Made by a program: the position numbers and the translations under genes. From an uncultured Caulobacterales bacterium (GTDB lineage Bacteria > Pseudomonadota > Alphaproteobacteria > Caulobacterales > Caulobacteraceae): a stretch of 64,000 nt of DNA. Under the pieces are notes generated by a model, which saw only the letters and a program-made list of their open reading frames with translations, was not told the origin of the DNA and searched no databases. The stretch is taken from positions 1 through 64,000 of the forward strand of contig CAILTK010000041.1 in the NCBI GenBank assembly GCA_903837135.1, in the 5' to 3' direction. This document shows positions 24,178 through 35,266 of the stretch, in pieces (the stretch's first letter is position 1; the number at the start of each line of letters is the position of its first letter).

Positions 24178-24618
24178 TTACGCCTTGCGGCGCACGCCCT
24201 TGCCGAGACCGATCTGCTTGGCGAAATCCGAGCGGCGGGCGGCGTAGGCCGGGGCGACCATCGGATAGTCGGGCGCCAGGCCCCAGCGGCGTCGGTAGTC
24301 CTCGGGGCTGAGGTCGTAGCGGGAGCGCAGATACCGCTTCAGCATGGTCAGCTTCTTGCCGTCCTCGAGGCAGACGATGTGGTCGTTCTGCACGGAACGG
24401 GAGATCGGCACCGCCGGCTTGGGGCGTTCGGTCGTGCGGGGCGGGGCTTCGGGCTCGGGCAGGCCAAGTCCGGCGACCGTGGCGTGAACCGTCCGAATCA
24501 GGTCCGGCACGCCGGCGGCGGCGACGGTGTTGTTGGCCAGATAGGCCGCGACGATGTCGGCGGCGAGCCTCAGGGCGTCGTCTCTGGCCTCAACATCGTC
24601 CGCGGGTGAAGTCGGCAT
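24178..24618 (-). CDS. MucR/Ros family transcriptional regulator
   Basis: A 146-residue DNA-binding regulator of the alphaproteobacterial Ros/MucR family, which controls exopolysaccharide, motility and cell-cycle genes. The zinc-finger-like region is IVCLEDGKKLTMLKRYLRSRYDLSPEDYRRRWGL, followed by the typical DYPMVAPAYAARRSDFAKQIGLG. In Ros the ligands are C-x2-C-x9-H-x4-H. Here the positions are Cys, Asp, Tyr and Tyr, so metal binding is probably lost or altered. Relatives lacking ligands still bind AT-rich DNA. It is divergent from glyA and may regulate it or itself. Confidence 0.93.
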   Translation of the reverse strand: MPTSPADDVEARDDALRLAADIVAAYLANNTVAAAGVPDLIRTVHATVAGLGLPEPEAPPRTTERPKPAVPISRSVQNDHIVCLEDGKKLTMLKRYLRSRYDLSPEDYRRRWGLAPDYPMVAPAYAARRSDFAKQIGLGKGVRRKA

Positions 24619-24815
24619 ACGCTAGCTCTCCTGGGTCGTTAACTTCATTGGCCGGGGCGTCGCCTTGCAGAACAACAGGTTAGCCAGACGTGGGCCCGGG
24701 TGTTTATGGTCAACGTCGCCGCGCAAGGGCGGTTCCGAACGCGTCGCCTCCACAATCAATTGATCCGGATGCGGGAGAAGGCCAAAAGACGCCCGACTTG
24801 CGAACGGAGCCAGAC

Positions 24816-26138
24816 ATGCCCCCCGCCGAATCCCTGACGCCCGACCTCGGTCGGACCGACGCCCGCTCCGCCGGGTTCTTCACCCGCGCGCTCGGCGAGG
24901 CGGACCCGGCGGTGTTCGCCTCGGTCGGCCGGGAGCTGAAGCGCCAGCGGACCGAGATCGAGCTGATCGCCTCGGAGAACATCGTCTCGCGGGCCGTGCT
25001 CGAGGCGCAGGGCAGCGTGCTCACCAACAAGTACGCCGAGGGGTATCCGGGCCGCCGCTACTATGGCGGCTGCGAGTACGTGGACGAGATCGAGCGGCTG
25101 GCGATCGAGCGCGCCTGCCGGCTGTTCGACTGCGGTTTCGCCAACGTCCAGCCGCACTCGGGCGCCAACGCCAACCAGGCGGTGTTCATGGCCCTGCTCA
25201 AGCCCGGCGACACCTTCATGGGCATGGACCTCGCCGCCGGCGGCCATCTGACCCACGGCTCTCCCGCCAATCAGTCGGGCAAGTGGTTCCGGCCGGTGAC
25301 CTACACGGTCCGCACCCAGGACCAGCTGATCGACTACGAGGGCCTGGCCGAGATCGCCGAGCGCGAAAAGCCCAAGCTGATCATCGCCGGCGGCTCCGCC
25401 TACAGCCGCCGCATCGACTTCGCCCGTTTCCGCGAGATCGCCGACAGCGTCGGCGCCTATCTGATGGTCGACATGGCGCACTTCGCCGGCCTGGTGGCCG
25501 GCGGGGTGTTCCCGAGCCCCCTGCCGCACGCCCATGTGGTCACCACCACCACCCACAAGACCCTGCGTGGCCCGCGCGGCGGCATGATCCTCAGCAACGA
25601 CCTCGATCTCGGCAAGAAGATCAACTCGGCGGTGTTTCCCGGCCTGCAGGGCGGCCCGCTCGAGCACGTCATCGCCGCCAAGGCCGTGGCCTTCGGCGAG
25701 GCGCTGCAACCGGAGTTCAGGCGCTACGCCCAGGCGGTCGTGGAGAACGCCAAGGTGCTGGCCGACACCCTGGCCGCCTCGGGCGTCTCCATCGTCTCCG
25801 GCGGCACCGACAGCCACCTGATGCTGGTCGACCTGCAGCGCAAGGGCGTCACCGGCAAGGCCGCCGAAGCGGCGCTCGGCCGCGCCAACATCACCTGCAA
25901 CAAGAACGGCGTGCCCTTCGACCCCAAGCCGCCCACCGTCACCTCGGGCGTCCGGCTGGGCTCGCCCGCCTGCACCACCCGCGGCTTCGGCCCGGCCGAG
26001 TTCAAGCGTGTGGGCGAACTGATCGCCACGGTGGTCGACGGCCTCGCCGCCCATGGCGAGGAGGGCGCCGGCGGGGTCGAGGCCGAAGTGAAGCGAGAAG
26101 TGCTGGACCTGACGGCGCGTTTCCCCATCTATGGGTAA
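24816..26138 (+). CDS. glyA: Serine hydroxymethyltransferase
   Basis: A PLP enzyme interconverting serine and glycine with THF / 5,10-methylene-THF, 440 residues. Landmarks are [53 protein letters not shown] and [14 protein letters not shown]. The lysine loop is [14 protein letters not shown] and the C-terminus has [14 protein letters not shown]. The ATG at 24816 is preceded by GGAG and gives [10 protein letters not shown]; the frame is open upstream but without a good start. It begins the glyA-nrdR-nusB run, with 42 bases to nrdR. Confidence 0.98.
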   Translation: MPPAESLTPDLGRTDARSAGFFTRALGEADPAVFASVGRELKRQRTEIELIASENIVSRAVLEAQGSVLTNKYAEGYPGRRYYGGCEYVDEIERLAIERACRLFDCGFANVQPHSGANANQAVFMALLKPGDTFMGMDLAAGGHLTHGSPANQSGKWFRPVTYTVRTQDQLIDYEGLAEIAEREKPKLIIAGGSAYSRRIDFARFREIADSVGAYLMVDMAHFAGLVAGGVFPSPLPHAHVVTTTTHKTLRGPRGGMILSNDLDLGKKINSAVFPGLQGGPLEHVIAAKAVAFGEALQPEFRRYAQAVVENAKVLADTLAASGVSIVSGGTDSHLMLVDLQRKGVTGKAAEAALGRANITCNKNGVPFDPKPPTVTSGVRLGSPACTTRGFGPAEFKRVGELIATVVDGLAAHGEEGAGGVEAEVKREVLDLTARFPIYG

Positions 26139-26180
26139 CGGGCGCAGGGGCGGCCCCCACATCTTGCGGAGAGCCTGGAA

Positions 26181-26669
26181 TTGAAGTGCCCCTTCTGCGG
26201 CCACGCCGAAAGCCAGGTGAAGGACAGCCGGCCGTCGGAAGACGGTGCGGCCATCCGGCGTCGCCGCTCCTGTCCGGAATGCCAGGGCCGGTTCACCACC
26301 TTCGAACGCGTGCAGCTGCGCGAACTCACCATCCTGAAGCGGTCCGGCCGGCGTTCGCCGTTCGACCGGGAGAAGCTGATGCGTTCGATCGCCGTGGCCA
26401 TCCGCAAGCGGCCGATCGATCCGGACCGGCTGGAGCGGATGATCTCGGGCATCGTGCGCCAGCTCGAGAGCCGGGGCGAGACCGAGATCGAATCGAGCGT
26501 GGTCGGGGAGCTGGTGATGAAGGGGCTGAAGGCCCTCGATGAGGTGGCCTATGTGCGCTACGCCTCGGTCTATCGCGACTTCCGCCAGACCCAGGATTTC
26601 GCCAAGTTCCTCGGCGACGAGGGCCTGAGCGAAGAGGGCGGACCGCCGTTCCGCGCGGTCGACGCATGA
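26181..26669 (+). CDS. nrdR: Transcriptional repressor NrdR
   Basis: A 162-residue repressor of ribonucleotide reductase genes that senses ATP/dATP. The N-terminal zinc ribbon ([16 protein letters not shown]...CPECQGRF) and the ATP-cone domain ([33 protein letters not shown]) are complete. Translation must start at TTG 26181, because CPFC follows two codons later as in all family members and GGAG precedes it. It overlaps nusB by ATGA. In many alphaproteobacteria riboflavin genes separate nrdR and nusB; here they are absent. Confidence 0.96.
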   Translation: MKCPFCGHAESQVKDSRPSEDGAAIRRRRSCPECQGRFTTFERVQLRELTILKRSGRRSPFDREKLMRSIAVAIRKRPIDPDRLERMISGIVRQLESRGETEIESSVVGELVMKGLKALDEVAYVRYASVYRDFRQTQDFAKFLGDEGLSEEGGPPFRAVDA

Positions 26670-27145
26670 GCCGGCCGGTGAACGCCAGACTGGACGTGAA
26701 GGCGCGCAGCACCGCGCGGCTGGCCGCGGTCCAGGCGCTCTACCAGATGGAGCTGTCGGGCGCGGGCGCCGATGCGGTGGTGGCCGAGTTCGTCGATCAT
26801 CGGTTCGAGCGGGTGAACGAGGAACAGCCCGGCGACGAGCCGCACGGCGGCCTCGGCCCGGCCGACGAGCCGTTCTTCGCCGAGATCGTCCGGGGCGTGG
26901 TGGCCGATCAGGCGACCATCGACAGCGCCATCGTCAAACGCCTCGCCTCGGGCTGGAAGCTGCCCCGGCTCGACGCCACCGTCCGCGCCACCCTGCGCGC
27001 GGGGGCCTGGGAGCTGCATCGCCGGCCGGACGTGCCCACCGAGGTGGTGATCGACGAATACGTCGAGCTGGCCAAAGGCTTCACCGACGACGCCGGCTTC
27101 GTCAACGCAGCCCTCGACGCGATGGCGCGGGATCTGCGGGCCTAG
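26666..27145 (+). CDS. nusB: Transcription antitermination protein NusB
   Basis: An RNA-binding antitermination factor that with NusE (S10) binds boxA in rRNA operons. It has 159 residues and is all-helical. Visible segments are [21 protein letters not shown] at the N-terminus, [26 protein letters not shown] and the C-terminal [26 protein letters not shown]. It is coupled to nrdR by a 4-base overlap and is followed by a repeat and a good terminator, so it closes the operon. Confidence 0.96.
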   Translation: MSRPVNARLDVKARSTARLAAVQALYQMELSGAGADAVVAEFVDHRFERVNEEQPGDEPHGGLGPADEPFFAEIVRGVVADQATIDSAIVKRLASGWKLPRLDATVRATLRAGAWELHRRPDVPTEVVIDEYVELAKGFTDDAGFVNAALDAMARDLRA

Positions 27146-27205
27146 ATCAAACCGCCCCTAAACGGAATCCTTTAAGGCGGATATTTTGCTCTAGGGTTTG
27201 AAGTT

Positions 27206-27256
27206 TAGAGCGCCGCTGGCGCGAAAACCGGTTCCCACTTTCTGCGCTGCGCTCTA
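27206..27256. repeat. Alphaproteobacterial intergenic repeat (AAAACCGGTTCCCACTTT type)
   Basis: The core GCGAAAACCGGTTCCCACTT lies inside a perfect 8-bp inverted repeat (TAGAGCGC 27206-27213, GCGCTCTA 27249-27256). Very similar short elements with AAAACCGGTTCCCACTTTT are widespread in Rhizobiales intergenic DNA. It lies between nusB and thiL. Confidence 0.7.
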
Positions 27257-27267
27257 GGTCAGCTGTA

Positions 27268-27293
27268 GCCCTGCGAGGCGGGGCGCCTTTTTT
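27268..27293 (+). terminator. Rho-independent terminator after nusB
   Basis: GCCCTGC (27268-27274) pairs with GCGGGGC (27278-27284; one G-U) around a GAG loop. GCC and six T follow. It ends the glyA-nrdR-nusB transcript. Confidence 0.8.
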
Positions 27294-27315
27294 CCGCTCG
27301 GCGTTGGCCGGCTGA

Positions 27316-28314
27316 GTGGTGGTTGGGCTGAGAGCAACGCCGTTAGGTGGAGCGAGAACCCTGGACGAGTTCGACAGCATCGCCCGACTGTTCCGTCCCC
27401 TGGCCGCCGGGGCGCCCGAAGCCTTGGACCTGCGCGACGACGCGGCGATCCTGCCGTCGCGACCGGGGTTCGAGCTCGTGGTCACCACTGACACCATGGT
27501 CGAAGGCGTGCATTTCCTCGCCGACGACCCGCCCGACCAGATCGCGCGCAAGCTCCTGCGGGTGAACCTGTCCGACCTCGCCGCCAAGGCGGCCGAACCC
27601 TACGGCTATCTGCTCACCGTCGCCTGGTCGCCCGGCTGGAGCGACGACCGGCGCGCCGCCTTCGCGCGCGGTCTCGGCGAGGATCAGGCGGCCTTCGGGC
27701 TCAAGCTGTTCGGCGGCGACACCGTCTCCACGCCGGGGCCGATGAGCGCCGGCGCGGCCCTGTTCGGCTGGGTCGAGGCGGGCCGGGCGGTCCGCCGGTC
27801 GGGCGCGCGCGTGGGCGACACGGTGCTGGTGTCGGGGACGATCGGCGATGGCTGGCTGGGCCTGCAGGCCGCGCGCGGGGCCGTCGACCTGCCCGCGGCG
27901 GACCTCGCCTATCTCGCCGGGCGCTACCGCCTGCCCGAGCCGCGTCTCGGGCTCCGCGACGCCCTCGCGCGCTACGCCAGCGCCGCCGCGGACGTCTCCG
28001 ACGGCTTGCTGGCCGACGCCGCTCACATCGGCGAGGCGAGCGGCGTCGGGATCGAGATCGACCTGGACCGGCTTCCCCTGTCGGCCGCCGCGGCCCGGCT
28101 GGCGGGCCAGGTCCTGGACCTGGCCGCCGGCGGGGACGACTACGAGGTGGTCTGCACGGCGCCGGCGGCGGAGGGGTCGCTGCTGATCGCCGCCGCGCAG
28201 GCCGCCGGCGTGGCGATGACCGCAGTCGGCCGGGTGGTGGCCGGCGACGGCGTCACGGCGCGCCAGCACGGCCACGCTGTCGCACCAGGCCGGCTGGGCT
28301 GGCGACACGGATGA
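27316..28314 (+). CDS. thiL: Thiamine-monophosphate kinase
   Basis: An ATP-dependent phosphorylation of thiamine monophosphate to thiamine pyrophosphate, 332 residues from the GTG at 27316. The PurM-like fold shows DEFDSIARLFRPL, the metal site LRDDAAIL, TTDTMVEGVHFL, LRVNLSDLAAKAAEP, KLFGGDT and AAGGDDYEVVCTAP. The start is uncertain. Homologues begin at DEFD; an in-frame CTG at 27361, nine bases after GGTGGAG, fits the family N-terminus better than the GTG, which has no ribosome-binding site. The gene follows the nusB terminator, so it has its own promoter. Confidence 0.92.
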   Translation: MVVGLRATPLGGARTLDEFDSIARLFRPLAAGAPEALDLRDDAAILPSRPGFELVVTTDTMVEGVHFLADDPPDQIARKLLRVNLSDLAAKAAEPYGYLLTVAWSPGWSDDRRAAFARGLGEDQAAFGLKLFGGDTVSTPGPMSAGAALFGWVEAGRAVRRSGARVGDTVLVSGTIGDGWLGLQAARGAVDLPAADLAYLAGRYRLPEPRLGLRDALARYASAAADVSDGLLADAAHIGEASGVGIEIDLDRLPLSAAAARLAGQVLDLAAGGDDYEVVCTAPAAEGSLLIAAAQAAGVAMTAVGRVVAGDGVTARQHGHAVAPGRLGWRHG

Positions 28315-28333
28315 GTTTGTGGTGGAGAAAGAC

Positions 28334-28810
28334 ATGCGCCCCTTCCTCGCCGGCCTGCTCTGCCTGTCCCTCGCCGCGCCCGCGTTCGCCGCGGACAAGG
28401 CCAAGGAGAAGGACAAGGACAAGTACAAGAAGCCCGACGGCCAGTACGTGAACATCTCGCCGGTGGCCCTGCCGATCATCGTCAATGGTCAGCTGATCAA
28501 CTTCGTCTTCGTGTCGGTCCGGCTGAACCTCAAGCCGTCGGCGAGCGCGGCGGGACTCCGGGACAAGGAGCCCTTCTTCCGCGACGCCCTGGTCCATGAC
28601 GCCTATCGCCATCCATTCGTCGTCCCCACCAACTACACGCAGATTGACGTACCGGCGCTCAAGGCGCGGATGATGGCCGACGCGACCGCCATCGCCGGGC
28701 CCGGCGTCGTCGCCTCGATCGAGCTGGTGGGCGAGCCCCAGCCCAAGAAGATCAGCGGCCTGCCCCGTCCCCGAGGCCTGCCGGAGGCGGAGAAGCCGCC
28801 GATTCCGTAG
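28334..28810 (+). CDS. Secreted hypothetical protein
   Basis: A 158-residue protein with a clear signal peptide (MRPFLAGLLCLSLAAPAFAA) and a lysine-rich stretch after cleavage (DKAKEKDKDKYKK). A conserved-looking domain follows (YVNISPVALPIIVNGQLINFVFVSVRLNL, PFFRDALVHDAYRHPF). It probably works in the periplasm. No catalytic motif is recognisable. The ATG at 28334 was chosen because GGAG lies seven bases before it and it gives an intact signal; GTG codons lie a few bases upstream. It follows thiL by 19 bases and may be cotranscribed. Confidence 0.8.
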   Translation: MRPFLAGLLCLSLAAPAFAADKAKEKDKDKYKKPDGQYVNISPVALPIIVNGQLINFVFVSVRLNLKPSASAAGLRDKEPFFRDALVHDAYRHPFVVPTNYTQIDVPALKARMMADATAIAGPGVVASIELVGEPQPKKISGLPRPRGLPEAEKPPIP

Positions 28811-29005
28811 CCCGCCGCGGACGCCGGGGGCCGTGACCGGCCGGCGCCACTGGGCGGTTGCTTACCCGCCCGTGTTTTGGCAGTCTTCCCTTACTCTAAG
28901 GGGGGCGAGAACGTCCTCATCGATGGCGGGGAAGCGCGCGGGGCCGTTGAACGGCCTGTCCGTCGCGGCCAACCGTCCCAACGAGCCATCATAGGGGCAG
29001 GAAAC

Positions 29006-31129
<2,124 letters not shown>

Positions 31130-31136
31130 CGTCCTT

Positions 31137-31216
31137 GCCCCACCCCGCGGGCTTCGCCCGGCCGCCCTTCCCGTAAAGGGGAGGGGGCAGGCCCCGAAGG
31201 GGCCGCCGGGTGGGGG
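31137..31216. repeat. Large palindromic element between convergent hppA and bamE
   Basis: An outer inverted repeat GCCCCACCC (31137-31145) / GGGTGGGGG (31208-31216) encloses nested GC-rich stems (GCGGGCTTCGCCCG; AGGCCCCGAAGGGGCC). The 80-base unit resembles the common Caulobacterales extragenic palindromes. It likely terminates both convergent genes. Confidence 0.6.
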
Positions 31217-31250
31217 ACGTACTCTGCCGCTAGATCAGCCGGCGCTCAGA

Positions 31251-31769
31251 TCAGTGCGGCCCGGTCGGGCTGCCGCCGCCGCCGCCGCGCGGATTGCCGG
31301 GGTCCATGTCCTGCGGCAGGACGCCGGTGCTGCCGCGACCGATGGTGCCGAGCACCTGCTCGATCCAAGACAGTTCGCGACCGCGGGTCGGGGTCTCACG
31401 CCGCTCGTAGGCCAGCTCGTAGCCGTCCTTCAGCGTCAGCGCCTTCACCTCGGTGACCTTCTGGTCCTTGTCGAAGGAGATGGAGACCACCTTGCGCGAC
31501 TTCAGCTGCGGATAGAGGTAGGCCATCTTGTCGCTGGTCTGGGTGATGTAATACCAGGTGTTCTTGTCGAACGCGCTCACCGTCGAGGGCGAGCCGAGCT
31601 TGGAGGTCACGCTGGCGCGCGTGTCGGCGCCCACCTTGATGTCCGAGGGCTGGGTGTCGACGGCGATGAAGCCGTTCATGCTCGTGACGGGCGTGCATCC
31701 GGAGACGACGGCCGAACCGGCGAGCAGGGCGGCCCCCAGGACGAGGGGACGGGCGAGGCGGAACAGCAT
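31251..31769 (-). CDS. bamE: Outer membrane protein assembly factor BamE
   Basis: A lipoprotein subunit of the BAM complex that inserts beta-barrel proteins into the outer membrane. It has 172 residues. The signal ends in a lipobox (VVSGC, lipidated Cys25). The SmpA/OmlA domain follows (IKVGADTRASVTSKLGSPSTVSAFDKNTWYYIT, VVSISFDKDQKVTEVKAL). The C-terminal tail is glycine-rich. It is divergent from the cytochrome bc1 chaperone gene, the usual alphaproteobacterial arrangement. Confidence 0.94.
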   Translation of the reverse strand: MLFRLARPLVLGAALLAGSAVVSGCTPVTSMNGFIAVDTQPSDIKVGADTRASVTSKLGSPSTVSAFDKNTWYYITQTSDKMAYLYPQLKSRKVVSISFDKDQKVTEVKALTLKDGYELAYERRETPTRGRELSWIEQVLGTIGRGSTGVLPQDMDPGNPRGGGGGSPTGPH

Positions 31770-31893
31770 TCAGTAACTCGCTTGGCTGCGGCGCGTTTGC
31801 CGCAAGGGCTTTGACCTAACGCCAGTCGCCGCCTAGTTCAATCGGAGACCGCGCCCGGCGATGACGCCGAATGACGCAAGAGAAGACGGCGAG

Positions 31894-32442
31894 ATGATGT
31901 TCCAGCGCCTGTTCCGCGAAAGACCGGCCGCCGCGGCGGGCCGGGCCCTGTATACGCCGCTGATCGAGCAGGCGCGCCGGCCCGCCTTCTATCTGGAGGG
32001 CCGTGTCCCCGACACCGCCGCCGGACGGTTTGAACTCTACACCCTGCATCTGGCCCTGGTGGCGCGCCGGCTGAAGGGGGAGGGCGGTTTCGCCGCCGAG
32101 GCCAACCAGGCCCTGTTCGACGCCTTCCTGTCGGGTCTCGACGACGGCCTGCGTGAACTCGGGGTGGGCGATCTGACGGTGCCGAAGAAGATGCGCAAGC
32201 TCGGGGAGGCCCTGTACGGCCGGTTCAGGGGATACGACGCGGCGTTGGCTGAGGGCGCGGCGCCGGAGGCCCTGGAGGCCATGCTGGGTCGAACCGTCTA
32301 CGCTGGCGCGGAAGCCGCGCCTGCGGCGAACCTGGCCGCCTACGCCGGGGCGGCGGCGGCGGCCCTCGCCGCCACGCCGACCGACGCCCTGTTCGAACGG
32401 CCCTTGCCCTGGCCCGAGGTCCGGTTCGAGGCGGCGGCATGA
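31894..32442 (+). CDS. Ubiquinol-cytochrome c chaperone family protein (CBP3-like)
   Basis: A 182-residue protein of the CBP3 / ubiquinol-cytochrome c chaperone family, involved in assembly of the cytochrome bc1 complex. Typical segments are AGRALYTPLIEQARRPAFYLEGRVPDTAAGRFELYTLHLALVARRL and VPKKMRKLGEALYGRFRGYDAAL. Relatives start with M(F/L)xxLF, so the ATG pair at 31894/31897 is preferred over the in-frame ATG at 31861. It overlaps the DUF177 gene by ATGA. In alphaproteobacteria this gene is often paired with DUF177 and plsX. Confidence 0.9.
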   Translation: MMFQRLFRERPAAAAGRALYTPLIEQARRPAFYLEGRVPDTAAGRFELYTLHLALVARRLKGEGGFAAEANQALFDAFLSGLDDGLRELGVGDLTVPKKMRKLGEALYGRFRGYDAALAEGAAPEALEAMLGRTVYAGAEAAPAANLAAYAGAAAAALAATPTDALFERPLPWPEVRFEAAA

Positions 32443-32966
32443 GCAATCCCTGGTCCATCCCGGTCCGACTGGCGGACGTCGACCGCGGCGTCATCCACCT
32501 GAAGCCCGAGGCCGACGCCGCCACCCTGGTCCGAATCGCCGATTCGATCGGCGTCGATGCGGTCAAATCCCTGACGGCGGAGGCGACGCTGAAACCCTGG
32601 CTCGACGGCGTGGAGCTGACCGGCCACGTCGCCGCGGTGGTGACCCAGACCTGCGGCGTCACCCTCGACGCGTTCGACTCGACCATCGAAACCCGCTTCA
32701 CCCTCAAGGCCCTTGTGGCGGGCAGTCCGAACGCGCCGCAGGCGCAGGGGCCGGCCCTGGTGATCGATCCTGACGAGGAGGATCCGCCGGAAATCCTCGA
32801 GGGCGACGTGATCGACGTGGGCGACTGGCTGGTGGAGCACCTGGCGCTTGAGGTCGACCAGTTTCCGCGCAAGCCCGACGCCGTATTCGAGCAGCCGGGC
32901 GGGGTCGAGGTGATTTCGCCGTTCGCCGCCCTCGCGGCGCTGAAGGGCCCGAAGCCGTCGAACTGA
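32439..32966 (+). CDS. DUF177 (YceD family) protein
   Basis: A 175-residue protein of the YceD/DUF177 family, linked in other bacteria to 23S rRNA accumulation. Landmarks are VTQTCGVTLDAFDSTIETRF and DVGDWLVEHLALEVDQFPRKP. The family often has a CxxC-type site; here only one cysteine is in the TCGVTL position. It is translationally coupled to the upstream chaperone gene (ATGA). rpmF, which follows DUF177 in gammaproteobacteria, is absent, and plsX comes next. Confidence 0.92.
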   Translation: MSNPWSIPVRLADVDRGVIHLKPEADAATLVRIADSIGVDAVKSLTAEATLKPWLDGVELTGHVAAVVTQTCGVTLDAFDSTIETRFTLKALVAGSPNAPQAQGPALVIDPDEEDPPEILEGDVIDVGDWLVEHLALEVDQFPRKPDAVFEQPGGVEVISPFAALAALKGPKPSN

Positions 32967-33113
32967 CCGAGGCGACTGCCGGGGCGACTGACCGGGATGG
33001 GCCGGACCGCTGCGGTTCGGCTTGCATCACGGGCGCTGATCGCTATCGTCCGGCCGCGCCGCGACGGTCGGGATAGCCCTGGCCTTTCGCCTCCCGGAGC
33101 GCGATCCGAACTG

Positions 33114-34187
33114 GTGTCCGATTTCAACCGCCGACCGCTGACCCTGGCCATCGACGCGATGGGCGGCGACCACGGGCCGCCGGTCAGCGTGGCCGGCGCC
33201 GAGATCGCGCTTGGCCGGCTCGGAAACGGAAAGGTCCGCTTCCAGCTGCACGGCGACCAGACGGCGATCGAGGCCGAGTTGGTCAAGCATCCGAAGCTGC
33301 GCCCCGTCGCCACCGTGCATCACACCGACAAGGTGATCGGCGCCGAAGAGAAGGGGTCGCACGCCATGCGCCGCGGCAAGGGCTCGAGCCTGTGGAACGC
33401 CGTGGAGGCGATTCGCAGCGGCGGCGCCGACGCGGCCATTTCCGCGGGCAACACCGGCGCCCTGATGGCGATCTCCAAGCTGATCCTGCGCATGACCGGC
33501 GGGCTCGACCGGCCGGCCATCGTCTCGAGCTGGCCGACCCGGCGCGGGATCACCGCCATGCTCGACGTCGGCGCCAACATCTCGTCGGACGCCGCCCAGC
33601 TGGTGGAGTTCGCCATCATGGGCGAGGCCTTCTACTGCGCCGTGCACGCCCGGCCCGGGGAGCGGGTGAAGGTCGGGCTGATGAACGTCGGCTCGGAGGA
33701 GCAGAAGGGGCACGACGAGGTGCGTGAGGCCAACACCATCCTCAAGGACGGCGGGATCGAACTCGACTACCACGGCTTCGTCGAGGGCGACGACATCGCC
33801 AAGGGCACGGTCGAGGTGATCGTCACCGACGGCTTCACCGGCAATGTGGCGCTGAAGACCGGCGAGGGGCTGGCGCGCTTCTTCGTCACCGAACTGCGCG
33901 AGGCGATGACGTCGGGACCACTGGCGCTGGCCGGCGCCTTCCTGGCCCAGGGCGCGCTGAAGCGCATGGCCGCCAGGCTCGAGCCGCCGGGCGGCGGGCC
34001 GCTGCTCGGCCTGAACGGGGTGGTGATCAAGGCGCATGGCGGCGGTACGGCCACGAGCTTCGCCGACGCCCTCAAGATCGCCGCCGACCTGGCGGCGTCG
34101 GACTATGCGGCCAAGGCGGCCGCCAACATGGAGCGGCTGGCCAGGGCGCTCGACGCCCCCCCGCCGGCCGCGGAGACGATGTCGTGA
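33114..34187 (+). CDS. plsX: Phosphate acyltransferase PlsX
   Basis: It forms acyl-phosphate from acyl-ACP for phospholipid synthesis. It has 357 residues from a GTG at 33114, giving MSDFNRRPLTLAIDAMGGDHGP. Landmarks are AIDAMGGD, ISAGNTGALMAISKLIL, SSWPTRRG, MLDVGAN and VTDGFTGNVALKTGEG. The ribosome-binding site for this GTG is distant (CCGGAG 14 bases before), so the start is slightly uncertain. It is followed without gap by fabH. Confidence 0.96.
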   Translation: MSDFNRRPLTLAIDAMGGDHGPPVSVAGAEIALGRLGNGKVRFQLHGDQTAIEAELVKHPKLRPVATVHHTDKVIGAEEKGSHAMRRGKGSSLWNAVEAIRSGGADAAISAGNTGALMAISKLILRMTGGLDRPAIVSSWPTRRGITAMLDVGANISSDAAQLVEFAIMGEAFYCAVHARPGERVKVGLMNVGSEEQKGHDEVREANTILKDGGIELDYHGFVEGDDIAKGTVEVIVTDGFTGNVALKTGEGLARFFVTELREAMTSGPLALAGAFLAQGALKRMAARLEPPGGGPLLGLNGVVIKAHGGGTATSFADALKIAADLAASDYAAKAAANMERLARALDAPPPAAETMS

Positions 34188-35161
34188 TGGTGACGCGTTC
34201 GGCTGTACGCGGCGTGGGCGGCTATCTGCCGGAGCGGATCGTCACCAACGCCGACCTGGCGGAGGTGGTGGAGACCTCCGACGCCTGGATCCAGGAGCGC
34301 ACGGGCATCCGGGAGCGGCGCCGGATGGGCGAAGGGCAGGCCGTCTCGGACATGGCCGTGGAGGCCGCGAAACAGGCTCTGGAGCGGGCGGGACGCACGG
34401 CCGCCGACGTCGACCTGATCATCGTCGCCACGACCACCCCCGACCTCACCTTTCCCGCCACCGCCGCCATCGTCCAGCGCAAGCTCGGCGCGCCGATCGG
34501 CATCGCCTTCGACCTGCAGGCGGTCTGCTCGGGCTTCGTCTACGCGCTCTCGGTGGCCGACGGTTTCGTGGCGCGGGGGCTGTCCAGATGCGCGCTCGTG
34601 ATCGGCGCCGAGGCCATGTCGCGGCTGATGGACTGGACCGACCGCGGCACCTGCGTCCTGTTCGGCGACGGCGCTGGCGCGGTGGTGGTCGAGCCCGAGC
34701 CCGGGCAGGGCACGACGGACGACGTCGGCCTTCTCGGCTTCGCCCTGCGCTGCGACGGGAACAAGCAGGACCTGCTCTATGTGGACGGCGGCCCGTCGAC
34801 GACCGGCGCCGTCGGCCATCTGCGCATGGTCGGCCAGCAGGTGTTCCGCCACGCCGTGGTCAACATCGCCGAAGCGGTCGAAGCGGCGGCGGCGAACGCG
34901 GGCGTTCCGGTGGCGGCGGTGGACTGGTTCATTCCGCACCAGGCCAATCTGCGGATCCTGCACGGCGTGGCGCACCGGCTCGGCGTGTCGGAGGACAAGG
35001 TGATCTCCACCGTGGCCACCCACGCCAACACCTCGGCGGCGTCGATTCCGCTGGCGATGAACGCGGCGGTCGAGGACGGGCGGATCAAGCCCGGACAGCT
35101 TCTGCTCATGGAGGCCATGGGCGGCGGTCTGACCTGGGGCGCCTGCGTCCTGCGACTTTAA
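34187..35161 (+). CDS. fabH: 3-oxoacyl-ACP synthase III (KAS III)
   Basis: It starts fatty-acid synthesis by condensing acetyl-CoA with malonyl-ACP. It has 324 residues. The catalytic triad is visible: Cys in AVCSGFVYAL, His in IPHQANLRIL and Asn in THANTSAAS. The GNKQDLLYVDGG and GGGLTWGACVLRL end are typical. The start is ATG 34187 (overlapping the plsX TGA) or GTG 34184 one codon earlier. It is coupled to plsX in the usual plsX-fabH-ihfA order. Confidence 0.97.
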   Translation: MVTRSAVRGVGGYLPERIVTNADLAEVVETSDAWIQERTGIRERRRMGEGQAVSDMAVEAAKQALERAGRTAADVDLIIVATTTPDLTFPATAAIVQRKLGAPIGIAFDLQAVCSGFVYALSVADGFVARGLSRCALVIGAEAMSRLMDWTDRGTCVLFGDGAGAVVVEPEPGQGTTDDVGLLGFALRCDGNKQDLLYVDGGPSTTGAVGHLRMVGQQVFRHAVVNIAEAVEAAAANAGVPVAAVDWFIPHQANLRILHGVAHRLGVSEDKVISTVATHANTSAASIPLAMNAAVEDGRIKPGQLLLMEAMGGGLTWGACVLRL

Positions 35162-35266
35162 ACCGCGCGGGCGGCGATCCGCCGCTAAGAGCCCACCAGA
35201 ACCCTTTGACTTCGCCGGGTTTTCGCGTCATGCACGCAAGGATGACTTCGGTAGGCGGGGGCTGGA

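Noticed and set aside
24619-24815. Possible riboswitch before glyA
   Set aside because: I could not fold a known class there; the sequence only shows a short TCAATTGA palindrome and a divergent mucR promoter.
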